A stretch of DNA of 64,000 bases from Streptomyces celluloflavus (GCA_000720995.1 JOEL01000020.1:1-64000); one strand, 5' to 3'. Counted from the first letter of the stretch, positions 24,985 through 33,996 are shown. Notes: generated by a model not told the origin, from the sequence alone. Numbers and translations: made by a program.

Positions 24985-26823
24985 ATGTCGAACGCCCGAC
25001 GCCTCACCGTCCTGGGAGCGGCCGCCGCGCTGGCCGGCTCCCTGGTGGCGGTCCCCGCCGCCGCCCAGTCAGCGCCACCGCAACCCGGCGGCGCACCGCA
25101 CTCCGGTCCGGCGGCCCCCGCTGCCGCACCGGCCAAGACCCCGGTCGCCATAGGCTCCGGCGGCGCGGTGTCCAGCGTCGACGCGGACGCCTCGGCCGCC
25201 GGTATAGCGGTACTGAAGAAGGGCGGCAACGCCGTGGACGCGGCGGTCGCCACCGCCGCCGCGCTCGGCGTCACCGAGCCCTACTCCGCGGGGGTCGGCG
25301 GCGGTGGCTACTTCGTCTACTACGACGCGAGGTCCCGGACCGTACGGACCCTCGACGGGCGGGAGACGGCGCCGCGCTCGGCGGGCAAGGACCTCTTCCT
25401 GGAGAGCGGCAAGCCGATCCCGTTCGACGACGCCGTCACCAGCGGGCTGAGCGTCGGCACCCCCGGCACCCCCGCCACCTGGGACACCGCCCTGCGCAAG
25501 TGGGGCAGCCGGTCGCTGGGCCAGGTGCTGCGGCCCGCACAGGATCTGGCCGAGCACGGTTTCACCGTCGACGAGACGTTCCGCCGGCAGACCGCGGACA
25601 ACGAGGCCCGCTTCCGGGACTTCCCCGCGACCGCCGCCATCTTCCTGCCCGGGGGCAAGCTCCCGGCGGTCGGCTCGCAGCTGAAGAACCCCGATCTGGC
25701 GCGTACCTACGGGGAGTTGGCGAGGAAGGGCGTCGGTGCGCTCTACCGCGGGAAGCTGGGCCAGGACATCGTGCGGACGGTGCAGCGGCCGCCGGTGCGC
25801 CCCGGCGCCACCCGGCAGGTGCGGCCCGGCGACCTCACCGCCAAGGACCTGCGGGCCTACCGGGTGCGCGGCGAGGCGCCGACCCACACCACCTACCGCG
25901 GACTGGACGTCTACGGCATGGGGCCGTCCTCGTCCGGCGGCACCAGCGTCGCCGAGGCGCTCAACATCCTCTCGAAGAGCGACATTTCACGGCTGAGCGA
26001 GAAGCAGTACCTGCACCGCTACATCGAGGCCAGCCGGATCGCCTTCGCCGACCGCGGCCGCTGGGTGGGCGACCCGGCGTACGAGAAGGTGCCGACCAAG
26101 GGCCTGACCTCGCAGCGGTTCGCCGACTCGCGGGCCTGCCTGATCAAGGACGACGCGGCGCTCACCAGCCCGCTCGCGCCGGGCGACCCGCGCCACCCCC
26201 AGCGCTGCGACACCGGCGGCCAGGCGGCTCCGACGACGTACGAGGGTGAGAACACCACGCATCTGACCGTCGCCGACAAGTGGGGCAACGTCGTCGCCTA
26301 CACCCTCACCATCGAGCAGACCGGCGGCAGCGGCATCGTCGTACCGGGCCGCGGCTTCCTGCTCAACAACGAGCTGACCGACTTCTCCTTCGCGCCCGCG
26401 AACCCGGCCGTGCACGACCCGAACCTGCCCGGCCCCGGTAAGCGGCCGCGCTCGTCCATCTCGCCGACGATCGTGCTGCGCGACGGCCGGCCGGTGGTGG
26501 CGCTCGGCTCGCCGGGCGGCGCGACCATCATCACGACCGTGCTGCAAACCCTCGTCAACCACCTGGACCGCGGGATGCCGCTGGTGGACGCCATCGCCGC
26601 ACCGCGCGCCAGCCAGCGCAACGCGGCGGCCACCGAACTCGAACCGGCCCTGTGGAACAGCCCGCTGCGCGGCCAACTCGAAGCGATCGGCCAGGTGTTC
26701 AAGGAGAACCCGGAGATCGGGGCGGCTACCGGCGTCCAGCGGCTGCCGGACGGGCGCTGGCTCGCGGCGGCCGAGAAGGTACGGCGCGGCGGCGGATCCG
26801 CGATGGTGGTCCACCGGTCGTAG
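24985..26823 (+). CDS. ggt: Secreted gamma-glutamyltransferase
   Basis: The 612-residue N-terminal nucleophile (Ntn) hydrolase precursor has a signal peptide (RRLTVLGAAAALAGSLVAVP, AAAQS cleavage). Family segments are GGNAVDAAVATAAALGVTEP, GVGGGGYFVYYD, LDGRETAP and MGPSSSGGTSVAEAL. The autocleavage site is NTTHLTVADKWGN, whose Thr becomes the small-subunit nucleophile. It should hydrolyse or transfer the gamma-glutamyl group of glutathione-like substrates outside the cell. ATG 24985 follows TTTGGAGGA. A second, cytoplasmic paralogue lies at 52901. Confidence 0.93.
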   Translation: MSNARRLTVLGAAAALAGSLVAVPAAAQSAPPQPGGAPHSGPAAPAAAPAKTPVAIGSGGAVSSVDADASAAGIAVLKKGGNAVDAAVATAAALGVTEPYSAGVGGGGYFVYYDARSRTVRTLDGRETAPRSAGKDLFLESGKPIPFDDAVTSGLSVGTPGTPATWDTALRKWGSRSLGQVLRPAQDLAEHGFTVDETFRRQTADNEARFRDFPATAAIFLPGGKLPAVGSQLKNPDLARTYGELARKGVGALYRGKLGQDIVRTVQRPPVRPGATRQVRPGDLTAKDLRAYRVRGEAPTHTTYRGLDVYGMGPSSSGGTSVAEALNILSKSDISRLSEKQYLHRYIEASRIAFADRGRWVGDPAYEKVPTKGLTSQRFADSRACLIKDDAALTSPLAPGDPRHPQRCDTGGQAAPTTYEGENTTHLTVADKWGNVVAYTLTIEQTGGSGIVVPGRGFLLNNELTDFSFAPANPAVHDPNLPGPGKRPRSSISPTIVLRDGRPVVALGSPGGATIITTVLQTLVNHLDRGMPLVDAIAAPRASQRNAAATELEPALWNSPLRGQLEAIGQVFKENPEIGAATGVQRLPDGRWLAAAEKVRRGGGSAMVVHRS

Positions 26824-26934
26824 CGGTGGTCTTCGCGCCGGGCGGTCGGTCCGGGGCGGCGGCCGGCATCTGCCGTCCGTGTGTCTTCCGCGTTACTTCC
26901 GTGTGCCGTCCGGGCGTCCCGCAGCGCGGCGGCA

Positions 26935-26963
26935 TTGTCGGCCGTGGGCGTGACGACTACCCT
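26935..26963 (+). promoter_or_regulatory. Putative housekeeping promoter of the amidase gene
   Basis: TTGTCG (26935-26940), a 17-nt spacer and TACCCT (26958-26963) fit a TTGACN/TANNNT-type Streptomyces promoter. Transcription would begin near 26970, inside the left arm of the 40-bp palindrome. Confidence 0.4.
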
Positions 26964-27000
26964 CCTGGGACCGTTTGTTCGAATGAACGGTCCCAGGAGG
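26961..27000 (+). promoter_or_regulatory. 40-bp near-perfect palindrome ending in the amidase Shine-Dalgarno
   Basis: Arms 26961-26980 and 26981-27000 match at 18 of 20 positions with no spacer. The core reads GTTTGTTCGAATGAAC, like a TetR-family operator. The right arm ends in AGGAGG, the ribosome site of the amidase gene (GTG 27010), and the left arm begins with CCTCCT. As DNA this is an ideal repressor site over the start of transcription. As RNA it could fold and hide the ribosome site. No regulator gene adjoins it. Confidence 0.65.
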
Positions 27001-27009
27001 GCGCGCACC

Positions 27010-28479
27010 GTGAGCGTTGACGAGAGCCGGGAGAGCGAGACCGGGCCCGTACCGGCCGGACCGACCGGGGCTGCCGGGGAGTGGGAAGGGCTCGCCGAGC
27101 AGGCGCGGGCGCTCGCCGACGGCCGGGTGACCTCGGTCGCGCTCGTCCAGCGGTCGCTGGCCCGCATCGCGGCCACCCAGAGCAGCGTCAACGCCTTCCG
27201 GCGGGTCCGTGCCGAGGCGGCGCTGGCGGAGGCCGAGGCCGCCGACCGCAGGCTGGCCACCGGCGAACGGCTGCCGCTGCTCGGTGTGCCGGTCGCGGTC
27301 AAGGACGATACGGATGTGGCGGGTGAGCCGACCGCGTTCGGCTGCGCCGGAGACTTTCCGCCCAAGGCACGGGACGCCGAGGTCGTCCGGCGGCTGCGCG
27401 CGGCCGGTGCGGTGATCGTCGGCAAGACCAACGCCTGCGAACTCGGACAGTGGCCGTTCACCGAGGGACCGGCGTTCGGCGAGACCCGCAACCCGTGGCA
27501 CCTCGCCCACACCCCGGGCGGCTCGTCCGGCGGTTCGGCCGCCGCGGTCGCCGCCGGACTGGTACCGGCCGCGCTCGGCACCGACGGCGCGGGCTCGGTA
27601 CGGATCCCCGCGGCCTGGACCCATCTCGTCGGCATCAAGCCCCAGCGCGGCCGCATCTCCACCTGGCCCGACCCCGAGTCCTTTCAGGGGATCACCGGGA
27701 TCGGCCCGCTGGCCCGCACGGTCGAGGACGCGGCGCTGCTGCTGGACGTCGCGAGCGGCAACCACACCGGCGATCTGCACCGCCCGCCCGTCATCGGCGC
27801 GCGCGAGGCGGCCGGCCGCGATCCGGGGCGGCTGCGCATCGCGCTGTCCTGGAAGCCCGCCTTCACCGGTACGTCCACACCACTGCACCCGGAGGTCCGG
27901 GCGGCGGTCACCGGTCTGGCCCGTACGCTGGCCCGCCTCGGCCACCACGTCGAGGCCGCCGAACCGGACTACGGCCTGGTCGGGCTCTCCTTCGTGCCGC
28001 GCGCGACGGCCGGGGTGGGGGAGTGGGCGGCACGGGTACCCGACCGCGCCCTGCTGGACCCCCGGACCCGGGAGGCGGCGCGGCTGGGACGGCTGCTGGG
28101 CGGCCCGGTACTGCGCCGGGCGCGCGCCGCCGAGAAGCGTCAACAGGAGCGCATCGGGGCGCTGTTCGGCCCGTACGACGTGCTGCTGACACCGACCACC
28201 GCCACCCCGCCGCCGCGCGTCGGCACCTTCGCGAAGCTGAACGGCTGGCGTACGGATCAGGCCATGATCGCCGCCTGTCCGTACGCCTGGCCGTGGAACG
28301 TGCTGGGCTGGCCGGGGGTGAGCGTGCCCGCCGGATTCAGCACCGGCGGGCTGCCGTTGGGCGCCCAGCTGCTCGGCCCGGCGCACACCGAGCCGCGGCT
28401 GATCTCGCTGGCCGCGCAGCTCCAGGACGATCTGCGCTGGCACGAGCGGCGGCCCGCCGGACATCCGGTCACCGGCTGA
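27010..28479 (+). CDS. Amidase-signature family hydrolase
   Basis: The 489-residue amidase has the Ser-cisSer-Lys triad: Lys in VAVKDDTDVAG, the Gly/Ser-rich signature TPGGSSGGSAAAVAAGLVPAALGTDGAGSVR, and the segment VGIKPQRGRIS. C-terminal NVLGWPGVSVPAGFSTGGLPLGAQLLG is typical. It may hydrolyse an amide or carbamate; substrate is unknown. GTG 27010 is set by the AGGAGG at 26995-27000. The gene is single, controlled by the unusual palindrome, and converges with the isochorismatase-fold gene. Confidence 0.88.
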   Translation: MSVDESRESETGPVPAGPTGAAGEWEGLAEQARALADGRVTSVALVQRSLARIAATQSSVNAFRRVRAEAALAEAEAADRRLATGERLPLLGVPVAVKDDTDVAGEPTAFGCAGDFPPKARDAEVVRRLRAAGAVIVGKTNACELGQWPFTEGPAFGETRNPWHLAHTPGGSSGGSAAAVAAGLVPAALGTDGAGSVRIPAAWTHLVGIKPQRGRISTWPDPESFQGITGIGPLARTVEDAALLLDVASGNHTGDLHRPPVIGAREAAGRDPGRLRIALSWKPAFTGTSTPLHPEVRAAVTGLARTLARLGHHVEAAEPDYGLVGLSFVPRATAGVGEWAARVPDRALLDPRTREAARLGRLLGGPVLRRARAAEKRQQERIGALFGPYDVLLTPTTATPPPRVGTFAKLNGWRTDQAMIAACPYAWPWNVLGWPGVSVPAGFSTGGLPLGAQLLGPAHTEPRLISLAAQLQDDLRWHERRPAGHPVTG

Positions 28480-28541
28480 CGGCGGGGGTACCCGCTGCCG
28501 TCCGCCGATACCGGCCGGCCGCCGCTCGGCGCCGTCAGCCG
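28473..28541. terminator. Inverted repeat joining the ends of two convergent genes
   Basis: CGGCTGACGGCG (28473-28484) and CGCCGTCAGCCG (28530-28541) are perfect 12-bp arms, 45 nt apart. Each overlaps the stop region of one of the converging genes. A smaller GACGGC...GCCGTC hairpin lies inside. This is a candidate two-way terminator. Confidence 0.45.
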
Positions 28542-29089
28542 AGGAGCGCGATGATCGCGGCGGTCGTGTCCGTCTCGCCGAGCAGCGGGAAGATCCGCTC
28601 CAGACTGCGGCGGTGCGCCGCCTCGTCGGGGTCCGTCACCGCGTCGGTGGCGACGGTGACGTGGTAGCCGTGCTCGTGCGCGGCGCGGGCGCTGGACTCC
28701 ACGCCGATGCTGGTGGCGATGCCGCCGAACACCACCTGGGTCACGCCGCGGCGGCGCAGCTCCAGGTCCAGGCCCGTGCCGTGGAAGGCGCCCCACTGCT
28801 GCTTGGTGACGGTGATGTCGGTGGGCTGCCGGTCGAGTTCGGGCACCAGCTCGGCCCAGTCGGCGGGCAGCGGCGTGCCGTCGCCCGGGCCGGACTCCGT
28901 ACGGCCCGGCGCGCGGCCCGCGACGTTCACCAGGACGACGGGCAGCCCGTGCGCGCGGAAGGCGGCGGCGAGCCGCGCACCGCGCGCGATGATCTCGTCG
29001 GTGGGGTGGACGGTAGGCAGGGCGGCGATGCCCTTCTGGAGATCGATCAGGACCAGGGCGGTCCTGGCGTCGAGGGTCGTGGCGGGCAC
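28535..29089 (-). CDS. Isochorismatase-fold hydrolase lacking the usual Cys
   Basis: The 184-residue protein has the isochorismatase-like fold: VLIDLQKGI (catalytic Asp), TVTKQQWGAF (Lys) and GGIATSIGVESSARAAHEHGY. In cysteine hydrolases this last block holds a nucleophile Cys, but here Gly sits at that place, as in true isochorismatases. A cysteine-independent reaction, or a different role, is therefore likely. GTG 29089 follows AAAGGAG. It converges with the amidase, and its start lies 60 nt beyond the MFS gene's stop (29181), in the same direction. Confidence 0.8.
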   Translation of the reverse strand: MPATTLDARTALVLIDLQKGIAALPTVHPTDEIIARGARLAAAFRAHGLPVVLVNVAGRAPGRTESGPGDGTPLPADWAELVPELDRQPTDITVTKQQWGAFHGTGLDLELRRRGVTQVVFGGIATSIGVESSARAAHEHGYHVTVATDAVTDPDEAAHRRSLERIFPLLGETDTTAAIIALLG

Positions 29090-29180
29090 GGTGAACTCCT
29101 TTGACGTAACGGGTGGTTCCGGCGTGGCCGGAGGGGGGACTGTGGAGCCCTCTAGGGGCGGTGCGGCGCCGTCCGGCCGG

Positions 29181-30734
29181 TCAGCCGTCGGCCGTCCGGG
29201 CGGCGCCGGTCCGCAGTGAGCGGTCGGTGAGGGTCAGCGCGAGCAGTACGACGCCGAGGAGGACGCCGAGCCCGGCGATCTCGTGCAGCCCGGTATCCGT
29301 CGCGCGCCGCCCGTACACCAGCCCGATCAGGCTCGAAGCGCTGATCGCGCCGAGGTACTGGGCGGTGCGCTGGAGCCCGGCGGCCGCACCGACGCCGTCG
29401 GCCGGGGCCTGGGCGTAGACGGCGGCCTGATTGCCGGTGGCGGCCAGGCCCTGCGGGATGCCGAAGAGCGCCCCGGCGAAGAGCAGCGCGCCGAGCGGGG
29501 TGCCGTCGTGCAGCAGCAGGAGGACCCCGCCGCCCGCCGCGAGCGCGACCGCGGCGATCGTCAGCGGGGCGCGGATGCCCTTCGTCCGGGCGCCGGCCAG
29601 CGAACAGCAGGCGGCCGCAGCGGACATCGGCAGCATGATCAGGCCGGCGTGGAAGGACGAGTAGCCGTGTGCCTGCTCCAGCCACTGGCTGAACCCGTAG
29701 AGCACGCCGTAGATGACGAGATACGTCAGCCCGTGCCGCAGGTAGGTGCGCACCAGCGCGCGGTTGCGGGCGAGCATCCGCAGGTCGAGGAAGGGCGCCG
29801 GATGCCGGAGCTGCCACCACACCAGGACGGCCGCCAGCAGGACGGTGGGGGCGAGCAGCGGCCACCGAGGGTCGTCGAGGCGCAGCAGGAAGAACATCGC
29901 CGTGGTCAGGGTCGCGGCGAACAGCCCGATGCCCAGCGGGTCGAGGGAACCGCCCGTCGGCGCGTCGCCGGTGGCGGCCGGTGCGGGCCCGTTCTTGCCG
30001 CGCCCAGGATCGGCGGGCAGCCACCGCAGCCCGCAGACCAGGGCGACCAGCGCGAGCGGGACGTTCACGGCGAAGACCCCGCGCCAGCCCGTCGTGACGG
30101 CCAGCAGCCCGCCGAGCGTGGGGCCGACGGCGGCGCTGCCCAGCGCGGCGAGCGAGAGCCGGCCGAGTATGCGCCGGGGCGTGGGCAGCCCCGTCCGCCG
30201 CGACTCGGCGCGCAGCATCGCCATCGCGGCGGGGTACGCGGCCGCGGTGCCGATCCCGAGCACCACCCGCGAGACGACCAGCAGGGTGAAGGTGGGCGCG
30301 AGGGCGCCGAGCAGGCCCGCGACGCAGACGATCAGCGCACCGGCGGTGAAGACCCGGCGCGGGCCGAGCCGGTCCGCCAGCCGCCCCATCGACGGCTGGC
30401 CCACCGCGCTGGCGAGGAACATCGCGGAGATGAGCCAGGCGGTGTCGGCGGCGCCGACGTGGAAGTCCTCGCCGATGGCGACCAGGGCGGTGGCGATCAT
30501 CGTCGAGTTGATGGGGTTCAGCGCCGAGCCGAGCAGCAGCGGCGTCATCAGCCGGGCACCGAAGGCGCGGTCGGCGGGGCCGGGAGCGCCCGGACCGGGA
30601 TCGGCCGAGCCGGGAGCCCGGCGGGTGCCGGTGCGGGCCGGCGGACCGGTGGGAGCCGTGGGACCGGCGGTGCCGAGGGGGGCCGTGGCGGGGCCGGCTA
30701 TCCCGTCCGGGCCGGCCGGTGGGGAGTCCGTCAT
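29181..30734 (-). CDS. MFS drug-efflux transporter (DHA2-like)
   Basis: The 517-residue protein starts with a disordered Pro/Ala/Gly-rich 60 residues, followed by about 13-14 hydrophobic helices. Motif A (GRLADRLGPRRVFTAGALI) follows helix 2, and VVLGIGTAAAYPAAMAML matches the motif B/C region of multidrug exporters. Its ATG overlaps the stop of the MarR gene (ATGA, 30731-30734), so the two form one transcription unit. It probably exports a toxic compound that is also the MarR ligand. Confidence 0.88.
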   Translation of the reverse strand: MTDSPPAGPDGIAGPATAPLGTAGPTAPTGPPARTGTRRAPGSADPGPGAPGPADRAFGARLMTPLLLGSALNPINSTMIATALVAIGEDFHVGAADTAWLISAMFLASAVGQPSMGRLADRLGPRRVFTAGALIVCVAGLLGALAPTFTLLVVSRVVLGIGTAAAYPAAMAMLRAESRRTGLPTPRRILGRLSLAALGSAAVGPTLGGLLAVTTGWRGVFAVNVPLALVALVCGLRWLPADPGRGKNGPAPAATGDAPTGGSLDPLGIGLFAATLTTAMFFLLRLDDPRWPLLAPTVLLAAVLVWWQLRHPAPFLDLRMLARNRALVRTYLRHGLTYLVIYGVLYGFSQWLEQAHGYSSFHAGLIMLPMSAAAACCSLAGARTKGIRAPLTIAAVALAAGGGVLLLLHDGTPLGALLFAGALFGIPQGLAATGNQAAVYAQAPADGVGAAAGLQRTAQYLGAISASSLIGLVYGRRATDTGLHEIAGLGVLLGVVLLALTLTDRSLRTGAARTADG

Positions 30735-31162
30735 TCCTGCATCAGCCGGCGCATCAGCCCGGTCGCCGTGGCGAGGGTCCGCTGTTCCTCGGGGGTCAGC
30801 CGCTCGGCGATGGCCACCGCGAGCCAGTTGTGCTTGGCCTGCCGCACCACGCCGAGCATCCGGCGGCCCTCCTCGGTGAGCGAGAAGACGACCTGGCGCC
30901 CGTCCGTCGGATGCGGGCTGCGGGCGACCACACCGCTCTCTTCCAGCGCGCCGAGCGTCAGCCGCATCGACTGCGGGCGGACCAGTTCGGCGCGGGCGAG
31001 CGCCGCGGTGGTGGCCGGTCCGCCGGTGTCGATCCGCCAGATGACCGACCGCTGGGTCGGGGTGAGTTCGCCCTGCGGGGAGGCCGCGCGCAGATGGCGC
31101 ATCAGCTGCGACACGGTCGCGCCGAGGTCGGTGGCCAGATGTTCCTGATCTTTTTCCGGCAT
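30731..31162 (-). CDS. MarR-family regulator of the adjacent MFS gene
   Basis: The 143-residue MarR protein has a winged helix TTAALARAELVRPQSMRLTLGALEESGVV and a wing SPHPTDGRQVVFSLTEEGRRML, with dimer helices at both ends. ATG 31160-31162 (MPEKDQEHLATDLG) is preferred. The open frame runs on through the palindrome and is not coding there. It is first in a two-gene operon with the MFS transporter. A 24-bp palindrome 22 nt upstream is its probable own operator. Confidence 0.9.
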   Translation of the reverse strand: MPEKDQEHLATDLGATVSQLMRHLRAASPQGELTPTQRSVIWRIDTGGPATTAALARAELVRPQSMRLTLGALEESGVVARSPHPTDGRQVVFSLTEEGRRMLGVVRQAKHNWLAVAIAERLTPEEQRTLATATGLMRRLMQE

Positions 31163-31183
31163 GCGCCGAGCGTAGGGGATGCA

Positions 31184-31207
31184 CAGGTAAACTTGCAAGT
31201 TTGCCTG
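31184..31207 (-). promoter_or_regulatory. Probable MarR operator
   Basis: CAGGTAAACTTG (31184-31195) and CAAGTTTGCCTG (31196-31207) form an inverted repeat with no spacer (11 of 12 matching). It lies 22 nt upstream of the marR start, where autoregulation would act. ACTTGCAAGT at the centre is perfectly symmetric. Confidence 0.65.
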
Positions 31208-31422
31208 TCTTTTACGTTCCGGCAGGGCTGCCCCCGGCGAGGCCGTCACTCCCGCCGGAAGCGCTCCGCCGCCGGGTGCCGGGCGGGCCCGCCCGGTACG
31301 CCCGGTACGGACGCGCCGCACGGAAGATGGTCTTGCCACCGTGCGTGGCGGGGCTTACGGTCGCCTCCACACGCGTAGACCCGCGTGGTACGCAGGGTGA
31401 CGCACCGACAAAGGAGCAGCTC

Positions 31423-32265
31423 ATGGCCGATGTTGTGCGTGCCGCACTGGTTCAGGCGACCTGGACCGGCGACACCGAATCGATGATCGCGAAGCACGAG
31501 GAACACGCCCGCGCGGCCGCCGCGCAGGGCGCGAAGGTCATCGGCTTCCAAGAGGTCTTCAACGCCCCCTATTTCTGCCAGGTCCAGGAGCCGGAGCACT
31601 ACCGCTGGGCCGAGCCGGTACCCGACGGCCCGACCGTCCGCCGGATGCAGCAACTCGCCCGCGAGACCGGCATGGTGATCGTGGTGCCCGTCTTCGAGGT
31701 CGAGCAGTCCGGCTTCTACTACAACACCGCGGCCGTCATCGACGCCGACGGCACCTTCCTGGGCAGCTATCGGAAGCACCACATCCCACAGGTCAAGGGC
31801 TTCTGGGAGAAGTACTACTTCAAGCCGGGGAACGCCGGCTGGCCGGTCTTCGACACCGCCGTCGGCAAGATCGGCGTCTACATCTGCTACGACCGCCACT
31901 TCCCCGAAGGCTGGCGGCAGTTGGGCCTCAACGGCGCCCAGCTCGTCTACAACCCCTCCGCCACCTCCCGCGGCCTGTCCGGCTACCTCTGGCAGCTGGA
32001 GCAGCCCGCGGCGGCCGTCGCCAACGAGTACTTCATCGCGGCGATCAACCGGGTCGGCGTCGAGGAGTACGGCGACAACGACTTCTACGGCACCAGCTAC
32101 TTCGTCGACCCGCGCGGCCGGTTCGTCGGCGAGGTCGCCAGCGACTCCAAAGAGGAACTGGTCATCCGTGACCTCGACTTCGGGCTGATCGACGAGGTGC
32201 GGCAGCAGTGGGCGTTCTACCGTGACCGCCGCCCCGACGCCTACGAGGGCCTGGTGCGGCCGTGA
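31423..32265 (+). CDS. Nitrilase-superfamily beta-ureidopropionase-like amidohydrolase
   Basis: The 280-residue carbon-nitrogen hydrolase has the triad Glu (GFQEVFNAPYF), Lys (YRKHHIPQVKGFWEKYYF) and Cys (GVYICYDRHFPEGWR). The motifs and length match N-carbamoyl-beta-alanine or N-carbamoylputrescine amidohydrolases. Near a dihydropyrimidinase it most likely performs the last hydrolytic step of reductive pyrimidine breakdown. ATG 31423 follows AAAGGAG. Its stop overlaps the GTG of the aminotransferase gene. Confidence 0.9.
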   Translation: MADVVRAALVQATWTGDTESMIAKHEEHARAAAAQGAKVIGFQEVFNAPYFCQVQEPEHYRWAEPVPDGPTVRRMQQLARETGMVIVVPVFEVEQSGFYYNTAAVIDADGTFLGSYRKHHIPQVKGFWEKYYFKPGNAGWPVFDTAVGKIGVYICYDRHFPEGWRQLGLNGAQLVYNPSATSRGLSGYLWQLEQPAAAVANEYFIAAINRVGVEEYGDNDFYGTSYFVDPRGRFVGEVASDSKEELVIRDLDFGLIDEVRQQWAFYRDRRPDAYEGLVRP

Positions 32266-33575
32266 CCCACGACTCCGCGAGCCTGTACGCCCGCCACCAG
32301 GCCGTCCTGCCGTCCTGGCTCGGCCTCTTCTACGAGCGGCCGCTCGAACTGACCCACGGCGAGGGCCGGCACGTCTGGGACGCCGAGGGCAACCGCTACC
32401 TCGACTTCTTCGGCGGCATCCTGACCACCATGACGGCGCACGCGCTGCCCGAGGTGACCCGGGCCGTCGCCGAACAGGCCGGCCGGATCATCCACACCTC
32501 CACGCAGTACCTCTCCCGCCCCATGGTCGAGCTGGCGGAGCGGATCGCCGCGCTCTCCGGCATCCCGGACGCCCGGGTCTTCTTCACCACCTCGGGCACC
32601 GAGGCCAACGACGCCGCCCTGCTGCTGGCCACGGCGTACCGCGGGTCCAACCAGGTCCTGGCGATGCGCAACAGCTACCACGGCCGGTCGTTCTCGGCCA
32701 TCGGCGTCACCGGCAACACCAGCTGGTCGCCGACGAGCCTCTCGCCGCTCCAGACGCTCTACGTGCACGGCGGGGTGCGCGGCCGCGGCCCGTTCGCGGA
32801 GCTGGACGACGGTGCGTACACCGCGGCGTGCGTCGCCGACCTGGAGGACATGCTCCAGCAGACCGCGGGCGGCGTCGCCGCGCTGATCGCCGAACCGGTG
32901 CAGGGCGTCGGCGGGTTCACCGCACCACCGGACGGCCTGTACGCGGCGTTCCGCGAGGTGCTCACCCGGCACGGCATCCTCTGGATCAGCGACGAGGTGC
33001 AGACCGGCTGGGGCCGGACCGGCGACCACTTCTGGGGCTGGCAGGCACACGCCGACAACGGCCCGCCGGACCTGCTCACCTTCGCCAAGGGGATCGGCAA
33101 CGGGATGTCCATCGGCGGCGTGGTGGCCCGTGCCGAGGTGATGAACGCGCTCCCCGCGAACTCCATCTCGACCTTCGGCGGCAGCCCGGTCACCATGGCC
33201 GCGGGCCTGGCCAACCTCACCTACCTCCTGGAACACGATCTGCCGGGCAACGCCAGGCGCGTCGGCGGGCTGCTCATCGAGCGGCTGCGGGCGGTCTCGG
33301 CCGGACTCGACGTGGTACGGGAAGTGCGCGGCCGGGGCCTGATGATCGGCATCGAACTCGTCCGCCCCGGCACCGGCGAACCGTCCCCCGAGGCCGCCGC
33401 CCTCGTCCTGGAGACCGCCCGCGAACGCGGCCTGCTGGTGGGCAAGGGCGGCCTGGGCGGCGCCACGCTGCGCATCGCACCCCCGATGTCCCTGACCGTC
33501 GCCGAGGCGGAGGAGGGCGCGGACCTGCTCGCGGACGCACTGCGGACGGCCCAGCAGCGGTGGGCTGCCGCGTAG
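32262..33575 (+). CDS. Class III aminotransferase (beta-alanine/omega type)
   Basis: The 437-residue PLP enzyme begins with DFFGGILTTMTAHALPEV. Cofactor residues are in TTSGTEANDAALLLA and SYHGRSFSAIGVTG; the Asp pair is in WISDEVQTGWGRTG and the Schiff-base Lys in LTFAKGIGNGM. It resembles alanine-glyoxylate and beta-alanine aminotransferases. GTG 32262 overlaps the stop of the upstream gene (GTGA). With that enzyme it could move the amino group of beta-alanine formed from uracil. The donor/acceptor pair is inferred. Confidence 0.9.
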   Translation: MTHDSASLYARHQAVLPSWLGLFYERPLELTHGEGRHVWDAEGNRYLDFFGGILTTMTAHALPEVTRAVAEQAGRIIHTSTQYLSRPMVELAERIAALSGIPDARVFFTTSGTEANDAALLLATAYRGSNQVLAMRNSYHGRSFSAIGVTGNTSWSPTSLSPLQTLYVHGGVRGRGPFAELDDGAYTAACVADLEDMLQQTAGGVAALIAEPVQGVGGFTAPPDGLYAAFREVLTRHGILWISDEVQTGWGRTGDHFWGWQAHADNGPPDLLTFAKGIGNGMSIGGVVARAEVMNALPANSISTFGGSPVTMAAGLANLTYLLEHDLPGNARRVGGLLIERLRAVSAGLDVVREVRGRGLMIGIELVRPGTGEPSPEAAALVLETARERGLLVGKGGLGGATLRIAPPMSLTVAEAEEGADLLADALRTAQQRWAAA

Positions 33576-33611
33576 GGTCTGCCGTCCATCGTTACCCGGC
33601 CACATCGTGGC

Positions 33612-33895
33612 TCAGCCGGCATCCACGTTGCCGAACAGCGCATGCAGCGCACCGGGGCGCGGCGGCGACGTCGATGTCGGCCACGGCCGGACCGCCGTCG
33701 GCTTGACGCCGTGGTGCGCGCTGCTCACGGGGCCCGTACCGCACCGATCGCGGCCCGGCCCTCGTCGGTGAGCCGGATGAGCGATGATCGGCGGTGTGCC
33801 GGGTTGGCCGGGCTCTCCACCAGGCGTGCCGGGCGGCGTTGTTCGCCATACGTCGCACGGACCGCCGGCTGAGTGCCTGTGCCCGTCCCGTCCCG
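33612..33895 (-). pseudogene. Decayed MarR-family regulator
   Basis: Minus-strand frames carry, in order, ALSRRSVRRMANN, then ESPANPAHRRSSLIRLTDEGRAAIGAV, then REQRAPRRQADGGPAVADIDVAAA, and finally ALHALFGNVDAG with a stop at 33612-33614. Each piece is a normal MarR segment, but at least three frame changes separate them and the N-terminal half is not recognisable. It is divergent from the isochorismatase-fold gene at 33997, the usual place for its regulator. I read it as a recently broken regulator; sequencing error is an alternative. Confidence 0.7.
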
Positions 33896-33996
33896 CCCGA
33901 CGGGCGCATCACCACCGTGCCCGGGGCCGAGCAGGATCCGAATATGGCGAACCCGGCCCGTTCCCATGCCGAACCGACTTCGCTCCTGGAGACGAT

